Assembly (NCBI GenBank): GCA_963832875.1
Contig: CAWHWB010000015.1
Span: forward strand, 62,001-126,000
Source: AP-15 sp963832875
GTDB lineage: Bacteria; Pseudomonadota; Alphaproteobacteria; ATCC43930; CGMCC-115725
Direction of reading: 5' to 3'
DNA length: 64,000 bases
Below, piece by piece: positions 52,630 through 62,234 of this stretch. The notes beneath the pieces were generated by a model. That model saw nothing but the letters and a program-made list of their open reading frames with translations, was not told the origin of the DNA and ran no database searches. Every line of letters begins with the position of its first letter. Within the stretch, counting starts at the first letter, position 1. The position numbers and the translations under genes are program-made.

Positions 52630-55401
52630 TCAAGGCGTATCGGGAACCCCTAGAAACCGCGCCGTCTCAGCAGTGGCCTCGACCAGCGGCACGCGCCGCA
52701 CCGCTGCCGTTTCGGGAAAGGCCGCCAGCAGTCGCGACGGGAGGGCCCGATCGAGCACCACGAAGACGCCGCGATCGTCGGCCCGGCGGATCAATCGGCC
52801 ATAAGCCTGACGCAATCGCAGCCGGGCAATCCGGTCCGAATATTGCGGGCCGCCGAACACCGGCTTGCGGGCACGGTGCAAGATGTCCGGGCGCGGCCAC
52901 GGCACCCGGTCGAACACCAGAAGCCGCAGCGAGCGGCCCGGCACGTCGACGCCGTCGCGGATCGCGTCGGTGCCGAGCAGGCACGAATCCTCCTCGGCGC
53001 GAAAAATGTCGACGAGCGTCGCGGTCGACATCGCCTCGACGTGCTGGGCCAGCAGCGACAGGCCGCGCGCTTCGAGCAGCGGGGCGATGCGATGGTGCAC
53101 TGCGCGCAGCCGAGCGATCGCGGTGAACAGTCCGAGCGCGCCGCCCCCCGCCGCCATGAACAATGCCGCGTAGGCCGCGGCGACCTGGCCGATGTCGTCG
53201 CGCGGGATGTCCGTCACGACAAAGATGCGCGTCTGCGCCCGGTAGTCGAACGGCGAGGCGATCCGCGCGGCCGCGGGAGTGGCGGGCAAATGGCGCAGAC
53301 CGGTCGCGGCTTCGGCACCGCGCCAGGCGAGGCCCGGGTCGGGGTCGCCGTCGGTCAGGGTCGCCGAGGTCACCACTAGGCCGTGCGCCGGGCGCGCTAC
53401 CAGCTCGGCGAACGGGACGCCGGGGTCGACCCAGCTGCGAGTCACCGCGACATCGGTTTCGAGCCCGTCGATCCGGTCGAGCGACAGCCACTCGACGGTT
53501 TCCGGCTGGGCCGGCTCGGCCAGATCGCGCAGCAGCTTGGCCCAGGCGGCGAGCTGCTGATCGGCGCGACGGTCGAGGCTGCGCACGGTCGCGTCGAGCC
53601 GCTGGCGCAGACCCGGCTCGGGCGGATTGTCCGGGTCTTCGAGCCGCTGGCGCAAGATTGCGGCGAGCCGCTTCAGGGCGGAGGCCAGGCGCTCGAGCCC
53701 CTGGGCGAGCGGGAGGCCGAGCTCCACCAGCCCGGCGACCGGCGGCCGCGCCTCGGCTTGGAGCCCGTAGCCGGCATCGGCCAACGCCGCCCGCGCCAGC
53801 ACCTGTTGCCGGACCAATGTCAGGAAGCCCTCGAACCCTTGCAAGCCGCTGCCGTCAGCGACCCGCTGAGCCCAGCCGTCGCCGGGGAGCACACGTGCGG
53901 CGCCGAGCACCTCGATCAGCGCCCGCACGCCAGTGTCATTGCCCTCCACGAGATCGCCGATCCGCCGGCGCAGACCGCGGGCGCGCGACCCGCCCGAGGT
54001 TTCGGCGCCGACGATCCAGCGGCGCAGCTCGCGCCCCTCGCGGCCCGACAGACGGACCGAAAAGGCGTTGTCCGCAGCCTCCAGAAGATGGTGGCCTTCG
54101 TCGAAGACGTAGCGGGTCGGCACCGTCGCATCGTCGAGCCCGCCGAGTGCCGCCTGGGTCATGACCAGTGCGTGATTGGCGACGACGATGCGCGCGCCGC
54201 GCGCCTTGCGGATGTTCTTCTCGACAAAGCAACGGCGAAAATGCGGGCAGGCGGAATGGACGCATTCGCCGCGGCGGTCGGCGAGCGCACCGACCCGCGC
54301 GCGGCCGATCAGCTCGCCGAGCCAGCCGGGAAAGTCCCCGGCGACCAAGTCCCCCGATTCGCTCGCGGCAATCCAGCGCGCGACCAGCCCCAGCGGCACC
54401 GCCGCCCGCCCCGGCCGGATCGCCGCGGCGCCAGCGGCCTCCTCGTAATTTAAGAGGCACAGGAAATTCTCCCGCCCCTTGCGCACGACGACACGACGAC
54501 GCTTGTCGTCCGGGTCGGGATAAAGCCGGTCGAGCTCGGCAGCGATCTGGGTCTGCAAATTGCGGGTGAAGGTCGAGATCCACACCGAACCGCGGTTCCG
54601 CTCGGCCCACAGGCTTGCGGGCGCAATATAGCCGAGCGTCTTGCCGACTCCGGTGCCGGCCTCGGCCAGCACTGCATGGGGCCGGTCGGCGAGGTCGCGC
54701 GGAGCAAAGGCGGCGCTGACGGCAGCGGCATATTCGGCCTGTTGCGGGCGCCCCTCGGAATCGGCGCCGAGCAGCTGCGCGAGACGGGAGCGCGCCTCTT
54801 CGGGGTGCACCGGCTCGTTGCCGGGTGCGGGCCCTGGCGCCGCCTCGGCCCATTCGGCGAGCCGCGTCCACACCCGCAAGCCCGCCGTATGCCGTTTTGC
54901 GCCGGCCTCGGCCGCGGGCAGCGCCGCCAACACCGCCGGCGCCCACAGCCAGCCGCCGCGGTCCATTGCCTCGGCCACGGCGCGCAGCTCGGGATCAGTC
55001 TCCTGCCCGAGCGCTTCGAGCAAGGCGCGCGCCGCCGTCGCCAGGCTCGCGCAGGCCTCTAGCGGGCGGTGCGGCGGCGGCAGCCCGAGCGCTTCGGCGA
55101 GGCCGCGCGCGGTCGGCACGCAGAACCGGGCCGGATGGACAAAGGCGAACAGTTCGAGCAGGTCGAGCGCCGCGAACCCCGGCGTGTCGAGGCGTCCCGC
55201 GGTGGCGATCGCGTGGCACAGCATCGGCGGCTCGATTTGGACCCGGTCGCGCGCTTCGGCCGGCGACAATGCCTCGATTTCGCCGTCGGGCGTCAGCCAC
55301 AAGATGTCGTGGAAGCCGGCGACCAGCACCGGCGCCCGCGGCACCAGCACGCGCCGCGCACCGGCCACACGGTTGCGATCGCCATCGGACATCAGCGACA
55401 T
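52630..55401 (-). CDS. DinG/XPD-family ATP-dependent DNA helicase
   Basis: A 923-residue superfamily 2 helicase. Walker A is AEAGTGVGKTLGYIAP, the DEAH-type box is VFDEGHHLLE, and late motifs include SCLLGTDAIRDGVDVPGRSL RLLVFDRVPWPRP and LRQAYGRLIRRADDRGVFVV LD. Four cysteines in the ENFLCLLNYEE and CVHSACPHFRRCFVEK region (about residues 317 and 385-396) would hold an iron-sulfur cluster, as in XPD. A long N-terminal domain of about 200 residues lacks the exonuclease motif seen in some DinG proteins. A role in replication-fork or R-loop resolution is expected. Start choice between residues 1 and 4 is open. Confidence 0.93.
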   Translation of the reverse strand: MSLMSDGDRNRVAGARRVLVPRAPVLVAGFHDILWLTPDGEIEALSPAEARDRVQIEPPMLCHAIATAGRLDTPGFAALDLLELFAFVHPARFCVPTARGLAEALGLPPPHRPLEACASLATAARALLEALGQETDPELRAVAEAMDRGGWLWAPAVLAALPAAEAGAKRHTAGLRVWTRLAEWAEAAPGPAPGNEPVHPEEARSRLAQLLGADSEGRPQQAEYAAAVSAAFAPRDLADRPHAVLAEAGTGVGKTLGYIAPASLWAERNRGSVWISTFTRNLQTQIAAELDRLYPDPDDKRRRVVVRKGRENFLCLLNYEEAAGAAAIRPGRAAVPLGLVARWIAASESGDLVAGDFPGWLGELIGRARVGALADRRGECVHSACPHFRRCFVEKNIRKARGARIVVANHALVMTQAALGGLDDATVPTRYVFDEGHHLLEAADNAFSVRLSGREGRELRRWIVGAETSGGSRARGLRRRIGDLVEGNDTGVRALIEVLGAARVLPGDGWAQRVADGSGLQGFEGFLTLVRQQVLARAALADAGYGLQAEARPPVAGLVELGLPLAQGLERLASALKRLAAILRQRLEDPDNPPEPGLRQRLDATVRSLDRRADQQLAAWAKLLRDLAEPAQPETVEWLSLDRIDGLETDVAVTRSWVDPGVPFAELVARPAHGLVVTSATLTDGDPDPGLAWRGAEAATGLRHLPATPAAARIASPFDYRAQTRIFVVTDIPRDDIGQVAAAYAALFMAAGGGALGLFTAIARLRAVHHRIAPLLEARGLSLLAQHVEAMSTATLVDIFRAEEDSCLLGTDAIRDGVDVPGRSLRLLVFDRVPWPRPDILHRARKPVFGGPQYSDRIARLRLRQAYGRLIRRADDRGVFVVLDRALPSRLLAAFPETAAVRRVPLVEATAETARFLGVPDTP

Positions 55402-55469
55402 GATCTAGCACAGGTGCGGCGCCGCCTGCGCGCTGGTATCTTCGGCCGGAATTCGGCGAACCCCGATCG

Positions 55470-56591
55470 ATGCCCGACCTCTATCCGCTGATCCGCCCGG
55501 TCCTGCGCCGGCTGCCGCGCGAAGCGGCGCACGAGTTGACGCTGCGCGCGCTCGAGATCGGATTGGGCCGGCTTTGCGTCGGCCCCGCGGCACGGCGGCC
55601 CGATCCGGCTATCCTGGGACAGCGCCTGTGGGGACTGGACTTCGCCAACCCGGTCGGGATCGCCGCCGGCTACGACAAGGATGCCCGCGCGCCGGATGCG
55701 ATACGGCGGCTCGGTTTCGGCTTTGTCGAGGTAGGCACCGTTACCCCGCGCGCGCAGGCCGGCAACCCGAAGCCCCGAATCTTTCGTCTTGATCAGGACG
55801 GAGCCGTGATCAACCGCATGGGCTTTAACAGCACCGGGTTCGACACGGTCGCCGACCGGCTGTCGCGACGCGTCCGTGCCGGCATTGTCGGGGTGAATTT
55901 GGGCAAGAATCGCGACAGCCTGGACGCTGCCGCCGATTACGAGCACGGCATCCGGCGCATGGCCGGGCTGGCCGATTATCTGGTCGTCAACATTTCCTCT
56001 CCCAACACGCCCGGATTGCGTGGCCTGCAAGCCCGCGCGCCGCTCAATTCGCTGCTGCGCCGGCTGATCGCGGCGCGCAAAAAGACCGGCAGTGGCCCGC
56101 CGCTGCTGCTCAAGGTGGCGCCCGATCTGACCTTCGCCGAATGCCGCGACATCGCCGAGGTGGCGCTGGATACCGGCATCGACGGGCTGATCGTCGCCAA
56201 CACGACGATCGAGCGTCCGGCCACACTCGTCAGCCGCTATGCCGCCGAAGCCGGGGGCCTGAGCGGCCGGCCGCTGTTCGCCGCTTCGACCGCGCTGCTG
56301 GCCGAACTGTACCGGCTGACGCAAGGACGCCTGCCATTGATCGGGGTCGGCGGGGTGGCGAGTCCGGAGGATGCCTATGCCAAGATCCGCGCCGGCGCCA
56401 GCCTGGTGCAGCTCTATACCGCGCTGGTGTTCGCCGGCCCGGGCCTCGTTGGACGCATCAAGCGGGGGCTCGCCGATCTGATCCGCGGCGATCGCTTCGC
56501 CTCGATCGCCGAGGCGGTCGGGAGCGCGCACGATTCACGGTCGTCGTCGCTATCGATCGCTCCCGCCGACAGCTTCGCCGCCAAGGCATGA
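55470..56591 (+). CDS. pyrD: Quinone-dependent dihydroorotate dehydrogenase
   Basis: A 373-residue class 2 enzyme of pyrimidine synthesis, attached to the inner membrane through the N-terminal helices (MPDLYPLIRPVLRRLPREAA HELTLRALE). FMN and substrate blocks are NPVGIAAGYDKDA, VEVGTVTPRAQAGNPKPRIF RL, AVINRMGFNSTGFD, GVNLGKN, YLVVNISSPNTPGLR with the catalytic serine, LKVAPDL, ANTT and GVGGVASPEDAYAKIRAGAS LVQLYTALVFAGP. Class 2 matches an aerobic electron-transport-linked organism. Length is normal and the gene is complete. Confidence 0.96.
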   Translation: MPDLYPLIRPVLRRLPREAAHELTLRALEIGLGRLCVGPAARRPDPAILGQRLWGLDFANPVGIAAGYDKDARAPDAIRRLGFGFVEVGTVTPRAQAGNPKPRIFRLDQDGAVINRMGFNSTGFDTVADRLSRRVRAGIVGVNLGKNRDSLDAAADYEHGIRRMAGLADYLVVNISSPNTPGLRGLQARAPLNSLLRRLIAARKKTGSGPPLLLKVAPDLTFAECRDIAEVALDTGIDGLIVANTTIERPATLVSRYAAEAGGLSGRPLFAASTALLAELYRLTQGRLPLIGVGGVASPEDAYAKIRAGASLVQLYTALVFAGPGLVGRIKRGLADLIRGDRFASIAEAVGSAHDSRSSSLSIAPADSFAAKA

Positions 56592-56823
56592 TTTAATCGA
56601 GGGTTCGCTACCGAACCTTCCGTCCTAGCACGCCATACAAAGGAGTCCCCCGCGCGCGCTCTCCTTCGCCCGCGCGAACAAGCCTGTGAAGGTGCCGATG
56701 TCGCGCCGCCGAGATTGCTTCAATGCGCTTGCAATGGCTCCGTAAATTGGTTGCGCGCTTCGAGGAGCGGAGCGACCAAGCAATCTCGCGAGAAAGAATC
56801 TGTGTCGCTCGCACCACTCCGAT

Positions 56824-57885
56824 TTACCCCTCGGCCGATGTCACCTGGATCTCGTCGAGGCTCGCATAGCGATAGACGATGACCGAGCCGACCCAGGCGG
56901 CGATAAAGAGGCCGATGATGGCGGTGCCGAGCGCCGTAAAGCTATCGTTCAGCGCGCCGACGCCGTGCCAGAATGCGCCTTTCAGCGCGAACTGATCGCC
57001 CATCAATCCCAAGGTCTCGATACCCCCGATCAGCACCGCAACCACGACCGACGCGAAGGTGATGGTCAGGTTGTAGTAGAGCTTGCGCAGCGGCTTGACG
57101 AACGCCCAGTCATAGGCGCTCAGCATCAGGATGCCGTCGGTGGTGTCGATCAGCGACATTCCGGCGGCGAACAGGGCCGGGAACAGCATGATCGACCAGC
57201 TCGACAGGCCTTTGGCGGCCGCGGTCGCCGAAATGCCGAGCAGCGCCACCTCGGTCGCGGTGTCGAACCCGAGCCCGAACAGGAATCCGAGTGGATACAT
57301 GTGCCAGCTCGCACCGATCAGCCGGAACAGCGGGCGGAACAGGCGCGCGAGCAGGCCGCGGCGGTTGAGCAGCAGATCGAAATCATCCGCCGCGTAATGG
57401 CCGCCCTTGCGCACCTGCCGGAAGGTCCGCCAGACGCCGCGCAGGATGATCAGGTTGACGATGGCGATGGCGAACAGGAACAACGCCGAGACGCCGGTGC
57501 CAACGACGCTGCCGATCGTCTCGAACCGGTCGAAGGACCCCGCCAGCGCGGTCGCCGTGGCAGCCACGCCCGCCGAGGCCAGGATCACGACGGTCGAGTG
57601 GCCCATCGCGAAGAACAAGCCGACCGCGACCGACCGCTTGCCTTCCTGCATCAGTTTGCGAGTGGCGTTGTCGATCGCCGCGATATGGTCGGCGTCGACC
57701 GCGTGACGCAGGCCGAACCCATAGGCCAAGAACGCGGTGCCGAGCAGCACCGGCTGGCCGCCAAACACCACCGCCGCCCATGCCCAAACGCTCAGATTGG
57801 CGAGGATCAAGAGCGCGTAGATGGCGATGATCGGCTGCCGCAGGCCGGCGGGCCGGCGAAGGGTTCGGCTCAGCAGGGTGAGCAT
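56824..57885 (-). CDS. Nickel/cobalt permease of the NiCoT (HoxN/NixA) family
   Basis: A 353-residue inner-membrane transporter with about eight helices. The family signature HX4DH is met by RHAVDADHIAAIDN (His61, Asp66, His67), with LGFDTATEVALLGI and SLIDTTDGILMLSAYDWAFV as the other NiCoT blocks. It imports Ni or Co for metalloenzymes such as hydrogenase, urease or B12 enzymes. No B12 riboswitch or NikR-type site was recognised in the 618 bases upstream. The protein is intact. Confidence 0.93.
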   Translation of the reverse strand: MLTLLSRTLRRPAGLRQPIIAIYALLILANLSVWAWAAVVFGGQPVLLGTAFLAYGFGLRHAVDADHIAAIDNATRKLMQEGKRSVAVGLFFAMGHSTVVILASAGVAATATALAGSFDRFETIGSVVGTGVSALFLFAIAIVNLIILRGVWRTFRQVRKGGHYAADDFDLLLNRRGLLARLFRPLFRLIGASWHMYPLGFLFGLGFDTATEVALLGISATAAAKGLSSWSIMLFPALFAAGMSLIDTTDGILMLSAYDWAFVKPLRKLYYNLTITFASVVVAVLIGGIETLGLMGDQFALKGAFWHGVGALNDSFTALGTAIIGLFIAAWVGSVIVYRYASLDEIQVTSAEG

Positions 57886-58503
57886 GTCGGTTTCTCTTTC
57901 AGTCCCTTATCAAAATGAGGCGAACGATCCCGACACCCTCATCGTCACCCCGAGAAAGAGGTTGGAATCCATTCGGCCTGGACCAGTCGGGTTCGCGATC
58001 GAACCCTCCATTCCGGCTGCCCCGGCGAAAGCTGGGACCTATGGTGCTGGCAACCTGCGTGTTTTTGCTCATTCCCGGGAGGACCGGCACCGAATGAGGG
58101 CAAATGACCGAGCGGCGGAGCGATTGGTCCTGGGTTCCGCCGGGAAAGTGATGGAAACGGCACTGACCGGGCGCGGGTTGGATTTCGGCTTCACAAGCGG
58201 AAGGTAGAGCCAAACTCCGGGAAGGGGGACTCTACAACGGAATCGTGAACTTCCCCCTGGGATCGAGGCGACCGGAATTGGCCGCCGTTTACCCGGTACG
58301 CGCGGGTGCTCCGAGCAGATGCAGGCGAAGCTAAAAAAATTCAAGGCGCAGAAAACGCGCATGGCGGCGTTAACGTGCGGAAGGGCGCCGTCGCCCGGTC
58401 GGCCTCGAATAGGCCCGATCCCGGCTGCGCAGCGGCGAATCTGCGCTGTCGGAATTCGGGTGGGGCCGGACGGCAGCCGAACGGCGCCGGGTTGTATGAC
58501 GCC
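57886..58503. other. Intergenic region without recognised gene
   Basis: No convincing coding region. It contains a member of the dispersed repeat (GCCCCGGCGAAAGCTGGGAC at about 58019-58038). An AT-rich spot (AAAAAAATTC) lies near 58333. Codon patterns in the surviving frames look like noise. Confidence 0.5.
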
Positions 58504-58977
58504 TCAACGCTGCCCGCCCCAGAATACCCTCTCGCGCCGCTCCGCCTCGCGCGCGGCGATCGCCCGCAGCAGGGTGTCGATCACCTGCGAGAGCGCGAGC
58601 GCCTCGCCGGGGGTGATGACGCCCTCTGCCGCCGCCGCGGCGACCGCCGCCACGGCACCGGCGACGTCCTTGGCGCTTTCGAGCGGGGGCAGCTCGAACT
58701 CGACCGGCGCTCCGCGGCGCGGCGCCGTAACGCGGCTGAGGCAGAACCGCAACGCCGCCACGTCGCCGCCGAGCGCCAGCTCGACGGCCTTGTGCGTCAA
58801 CGCCTCGGCCTCCTGGTCGAGCAGCGATTGCGCTGCGCGGGTGGCCCGGTTCTTCGATCCCCTGGGCCGGCCGGCGGGGTTGCCGGACTGCCCCTGCGCG
58901 AACCGCCCATCCGGCCCGCGCACTCCTGTTTCCCCTGTTATTTGCACGGAATCTACTGGCGCCACCCGATCCTCCAT
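58504..58977 (-). CDS. DUF5681 domain protein
   Basis: A 157-residue protein from ATG 58977 (a start at 59022 would add 15 residues). The segment GPDGRFAQGQSGNPAGRPRG SKNRAT is the DUF5681 signature, a KowNPxGRPxGxKN-type motif often encoded near phage small-terminase genes. It continues QSLLDQEAEALTHKAVELAL GGDVAALRFCLSRVTAPRRG and ends with a coiled, charged tail. The function is unknown; homologues are frequent in mobile elements and in chromosomes of Alphaproteobacteria. No phage gene is adjacent here. Confidence 0.85.
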   Translation of the reverse strand: MEDRVAPVDSVQITGETGVRGPDGRFAQGQSGNPAGRPRGSKNRATRAAQSLLDQEAEALTHKAVELALGGDVAALRFCLSRVTAPRRGAPVEFELPPLESAKDVAGAVAAVAAAAAEGVITPGEALALSQVIDTLLRAIAAREAERRERVFWGGQR

Positions 58978-59022
58978 ATATGCCAAAGGCACCCTTCCGA
59001 TCACCCGACCGGACGCGATCAT

Positions 59023-59361
59023 GACATGAGATTATGGCAATTTTGTTGTTGCGATTGTCAATTGGTGGGCCGGCTTCCCGGCCGAGAACACGTCGTTCGA
59101 GTGGCCGGGATCAAGAAGACGACCGGAATCCAAAACCCTGGAGGATCGTCCTGTCGCGGCTTGTGCTTCCGTCACAGCCGGCTTGAGCCGGGCAGAAACA
59201 CAAAATGGTGATCAGCGCTTTTTGCCGCTCGATCCGCCGGTTTGCGGGGGTTTTGCTGTGTGGGGACCGAAACGGCATGTTGGGACGGGCTTCGGTACAT
59301 GGCTTGACCTCGGAGCGCCGGAAAGGCGAAAATCGCGGTTGATTCCGGCCGTTGCCCGGTT
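59023..59361. other. Intergenic stretch upstream of CoA-transferase
   Basis: No gene is recognised. The DNA includes some repeat-like GGCCGGCTTCCCGGCC and GCCGGCTTGAGCCGGGC hairpins at about 59069-59084 and 59178-59194. Confidence 0.4.
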
Positions 59362-59381
59362 CACGGACCACGTGGTCCGTG
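59362..59381. promoter_or_regulatory. Perfect 20-base palindrome upstream of CoA-transferase gene
   Basis: CACGGACCACGTGGTCCGTG reads identically on both strands, 48 bases before the GTG start of the CoA-transferase gene. A symmetric 20-base site just ahead of a catabolic gene suits a dimeric regulator (for example the GntR, TetR or LacI type), but no regulator gene is adjacent and no known consensus was matched. Confidence 0.45.
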
Positions 59382-59428
59382 TCGGCGGGGCGGACGGCGT
59401 ACGCGTTCAACACGAGAGGGCTGCATTC

Positions 59429-60616
59429 GTGAGCATCGGAACACTCCCGCTATCGCATTTCACTGTTCTCGACTTGACGCATGCCCGCGCCGGGCCGACC
59501 GCGGTGCGCCAGCTCGCCGATTGGGGCGCCAACGTCATCAAGATCGAGCAGCGAGCCGACGACGGCCGCGACGTGACCGGCTCGCGGCGCGACGGCTTCG
59601 ATTTCCAGAACCTGCACCGCAATAAGCGCAGCCTGACCCTCGATCTGAAGACCAAGGAAGGGTTGGCGATTTTCATGAAGCTCGCCGAGAAGGCCGATGT
59701 CATCGTCGAGAATTTCCGCTCGACCGTGAAGCATCGGCTCGGCGTCGATTACGAGAGCGTCAAGAAGATCAACCCGCGCATCGTCTATGGCAGCATCTCG
59801 GGGTTCGGCCAGACCGGGCCCTATGCCAAGCGGCCGGGGGTCGACCAGATCGCCCAAGGCATGGGCGGGCTGATGTCGATCACCGGATTGCCGGGGCAGG
59901 GGCCGGTGCGGGTCGGCATCCCGATCGACGATCTGTGCGCCGGGTTGCTGCTCGCGCAAGGGATCTTAATGGCGTTGATCGAACGCGAGAAATCGGGCGA
60001 GGGGCAGTGGGTGCACACCTCGCTGCTGGAAGCGCAGATCTTTATGCTCGATTTCCAGGCGTCGCGCTGGCTGATGGCCGGCGAAGTGGCGAAGCAGGCC
60101 GGCAACGACCACCCGACCGGGATCCCGACTGGGCTGTTTCCGACCGCCGACGGCCAGATCAACATCGCCGCCTCGGGCGACCACATGTTCCGCCGCTTCT
60201 GCGAGGCGGCCGATGCGATGGCGCTGCTCGGCGATCCCGATTACGCGACCGGGCTGCAGCGCTCGAAGAACCGCAAAGCGCTGAACGAGCGGATCGCCGA
60301 GATCACCAAAAAGCGCCCGAGCGCCTATTGGGTCGAATTGATGAACGAGGTCGGCGTGCCGTGCGGGCCGCTCTATACGATCGACCAGACCTTTGCCGAC
60401 CCGCAGGTGCAGCACCTCGAAATGGCGCGGCCGATCGACCATCCAAAGCTCGGGGCCATCAAGGTGGTCGGCCAGGCGATCAACATGACCCGCACGCCCG
60501 AACCCGAAAAGCTGCGCCCGACCCCGGGTCTGAGCGAGCACACCGACGAGGTCTTGCGCGAACTCGGCTACAACGAGGCGGCGATCGCCGATCTGCACGC
60601 TCGCGAAATCGTCTGA
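59429..60616 (+). CDS. Family III CoA-transferase (CaiB/BaiF)
   Basis: A 395-residue CoA-transferase from GTG 59429 (GAGAGGG upstream). FTVLDLTHARAGPTAVRQLA DWGANVIKIEQ, HRNKRSLTLDLKTKEGLAIF, ADVIVENFRSTVKHRLGVDY, SISGFGQTGPYAKRPGVDQI and GIPIDDLCAGLLLAQGI are the family blocks, with Asp168 the expected catalytic residue. It differs from the enzyme at 12102-13322 (about family-level similarity only), so the two are not recent copies. An in-frame extension upstream to 59183 crosses the palindrome and repeats and is not used. Confidence 0.93.
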   Translation: MSIGTLPLSHFTVLDLTHARAGPTAVRQLADWGANVIKIEQRADDGRDVTGSRRDGFDFQNLHRNKRSLTLDLKTKEGLAIFMKLAEKADVIVENFRSTVKHRLGVDYESVKKINPRIVYGSISGFGQTGPYAKRPGVDQIAQGMGGLMSITGLPGQGPVRVGIPIDDLCAGLLLAQGILMALIEREKSGEGQWVHTSLLEAQIFMLDFQASRWLMAGEVAKQAGNDHPTGIPTGLFPTADGQINIAASGDHMFRRFCEAADAMALLGDPDYATGLQRSKNRKALNERIAEITKKRPSAYWVELMNEVGVPCGPLYTIDQTFADPQVQHLEMARPIDHPKLGAIKVVGQAINMTRTPEPEKLRPTPGLSEHTDEVLRELGYNEAAIADLHAREIV

Positions 60617-60650
60617 CCAGAGCAAGCCGACCAACGCCAGCAGCCGCAAC

Positions 60651-60727
60651 GTCCCCGTAGCTCAGCCGGATAGAGCAACAGTTTCCTAAACTGTGGGTCG
60701 CGTGTTCGAGTCACGCCGGGGACGCCA
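60651..60727 (+). tRNA. tRNA-Arg (anticodon CCT)
   Basis: The 77-base cloverleaf includes acceptor GTCCCCG/CGGGGAC, anticodon arm ACAGT-TTCCTAA-ACTGT with CCT, T arm GCGTG-TTCGAGT-CACGC and a genomic CCA. It decodes AGG. Beyond it lies DNA with many broken genes, and tRNA-Arg genes are common sites of island insertion, but no direct repeat of its 3' end was found within the window. Confidence 0.95.
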
Positions 60728-60942
60728 TAATATCAAAAGGTTAGTCTGAGGAAATCAAGGCACTCAGCGGTCAAAGCGGCAGCTGGGTAACGTTTTGGGT
60801 AACAGGCCGAACCACTCGCGGAGTGGGAGTTGCCGAGCCGGGCGCGGTCCGCAAAGGGAAAATGTGCGCTGCCGGCCGGTGGGCGATAGGCACATGCCAA
60901 CGTGCGCTTCCAGTTCGCCACTTGCGTGATAGCCAAAATGGA

Positions 60943-61014
60943 CACCCTGGCCGAGGCTTCCAGATCTTGGCTGATGATGTGAACATGGTCGAATTTGAAG
61001 GCGAGATTGCTCAT
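60943..61014 (-). pseudogene. VOC-family (glyoxalase-like) 5' fragment
   Basis: ATG 61014 opens with MSNLAFKFDHVHIISQDLEA SAR, the strongly conserved first strand of VOC metalloenzymes (FDHVHIISxDxxASAxFY). After about 24 codons the expected FYxDVLG block is absent and no frame restores it in the next 250 bases. Only the start of a gene remains. It is divergent from the broken dehydrogenase. Confidence 0.6.
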
Positions 61015-61084
61015 TTTTGTGCCCCGTCTGTGAGATCGTCCCGGGCGATCGCATCGGCCGCGCACGCCGGCTTCAGCGAGAGTA

Positions 61085-62059
61085 ATGGGCCATGATCGCT
61101 CCTGCCGACAAATCGTCATTTGCTTCGCCCATGTTGCTTATCGCTCCAGGAACGGTTCTCGGCGCTCGAGACCGGCATCAACAGCTTTGCGGTCCGCGAT
61201 CCCGAGACCCTGGATAACCGGGTGGGCGAAGCCGACGTGCTGGTGATCTCCGGGCTGTGGCAGAATCAGCTCCTTGATCAGGCGAAGAGACTTCGCTTCA
61301 TTCAGTCGATCGGCGCCGGCACCGACCAATTCCCGCGCGAAGAGCTGGCAAGGCGCGGCATCCGGCTATCGAGTGCCCGAGGCGTCAATGCTCGCGCGGT
61401 CGCCGAACACGCGATGGCGCTGATGCTGGCCTTGAGCCGCCGTCTTCCGGAGGCCCGCGACAACCAAGGAAGGCGCGTCTGGCGGGGGATGATCGGCGAT
61501 CTCGCCCAACGCGAGGACGAGGTCGGCGGCAAGACGCTCCTTGTCGTCGGCCTGGGGGACATCGGCGGACGACTGGCCCGATTGGCTAAGGCCTTCGATA
61601 TGCACGTCGTCGGTTTACGGCGCCATCCGGCTTCGGGCCGCGGTTCTGCGGATGCGGTGCACGCCATGGACGAGCTCAACGCGCTCCTGCCTGTTGCCGA
61701 TTTCGTGGCCCTCACCTGTCCGCTCACCGCAGAGACGGAAAACCTGATCGACGCCGAAGCGCTCAGCCGAACGAAACCGACCGACCACCTGGTGAACGTG
61801 GCGCGCGGGCGGGTAGTCGATGAGTCGGCGCTGATCGAGGCGCTGGCGACGCACCGCATCGCAGGCGCCGGCATCGACGTGACGGCGGAAGAACCGCTGG
61901 CGCCGAGTTCGCCGCTTTGGGCGATGGAGCATGTCCTGATCACGCCCCACACCGCGGGCGAGACCCGGCGTTACAAGGACAACGTCATCGAGATCCTGCT
62001 CGACAATCTGGGGCGTCTCTGGCGTGGCGAAGACGCAATTGCGCAACCAGATTGTCTGA
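61085..62059 (+). pseudogene. D-2-hydroxyacid dehydrogenase with two compensating frameshifts
   Basis: ATG 61085 (GCGAGAG upstream) gives MGHDRSCRQIVICFAHVAYR, then the frame must shift near 61145 to read QERFSALETGINSFAVRDPE TLDNRVGEADVLVISGLW. The enzyme core is clear: SIGAGTDQF, ARGVNARAVAEHAMALML, nucleotide site VVGLGDIGGRLARLAKAFD, ALTCPLTAETENLID, NVARGRVVDESAL, the catalytic ITPHTAGETRRYKDN histidine. Near 62037 a second shift restores the first frame and ends LRNQIV with a TGA at 62059. Without that shift the frame wanders to 62268. Joined, it is a typical NAD(P)-dependent 2-hydroxyacid dehydrogenase of about 325 residues. Confidence 0.75.
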
Positions 62060-62234
62060 GGCTTTCGCCGAACAGCGCTCCCCCTTGTGGCCAGGCCGAC
62101 CCGCGCCTTCGAGCCGGAACGCCGGTTTGCGATCGTGAAGATTGCACCCTTTTCAGTTTGCCCGAACGATGGGGAGATGCCGGGTCGAGCGCGCCCCTCA
62201 ATCGACAGCGAGTTCACCAAAGGGAGAAGGTCGG

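Noticed and set aside
57886..58205. Cobalamin riboswitch upstream of the NiCoT permease
   Set aside because: No B12-box or conserved core could be found on the minus strand; the only structured DNA is the dispersed repeat.
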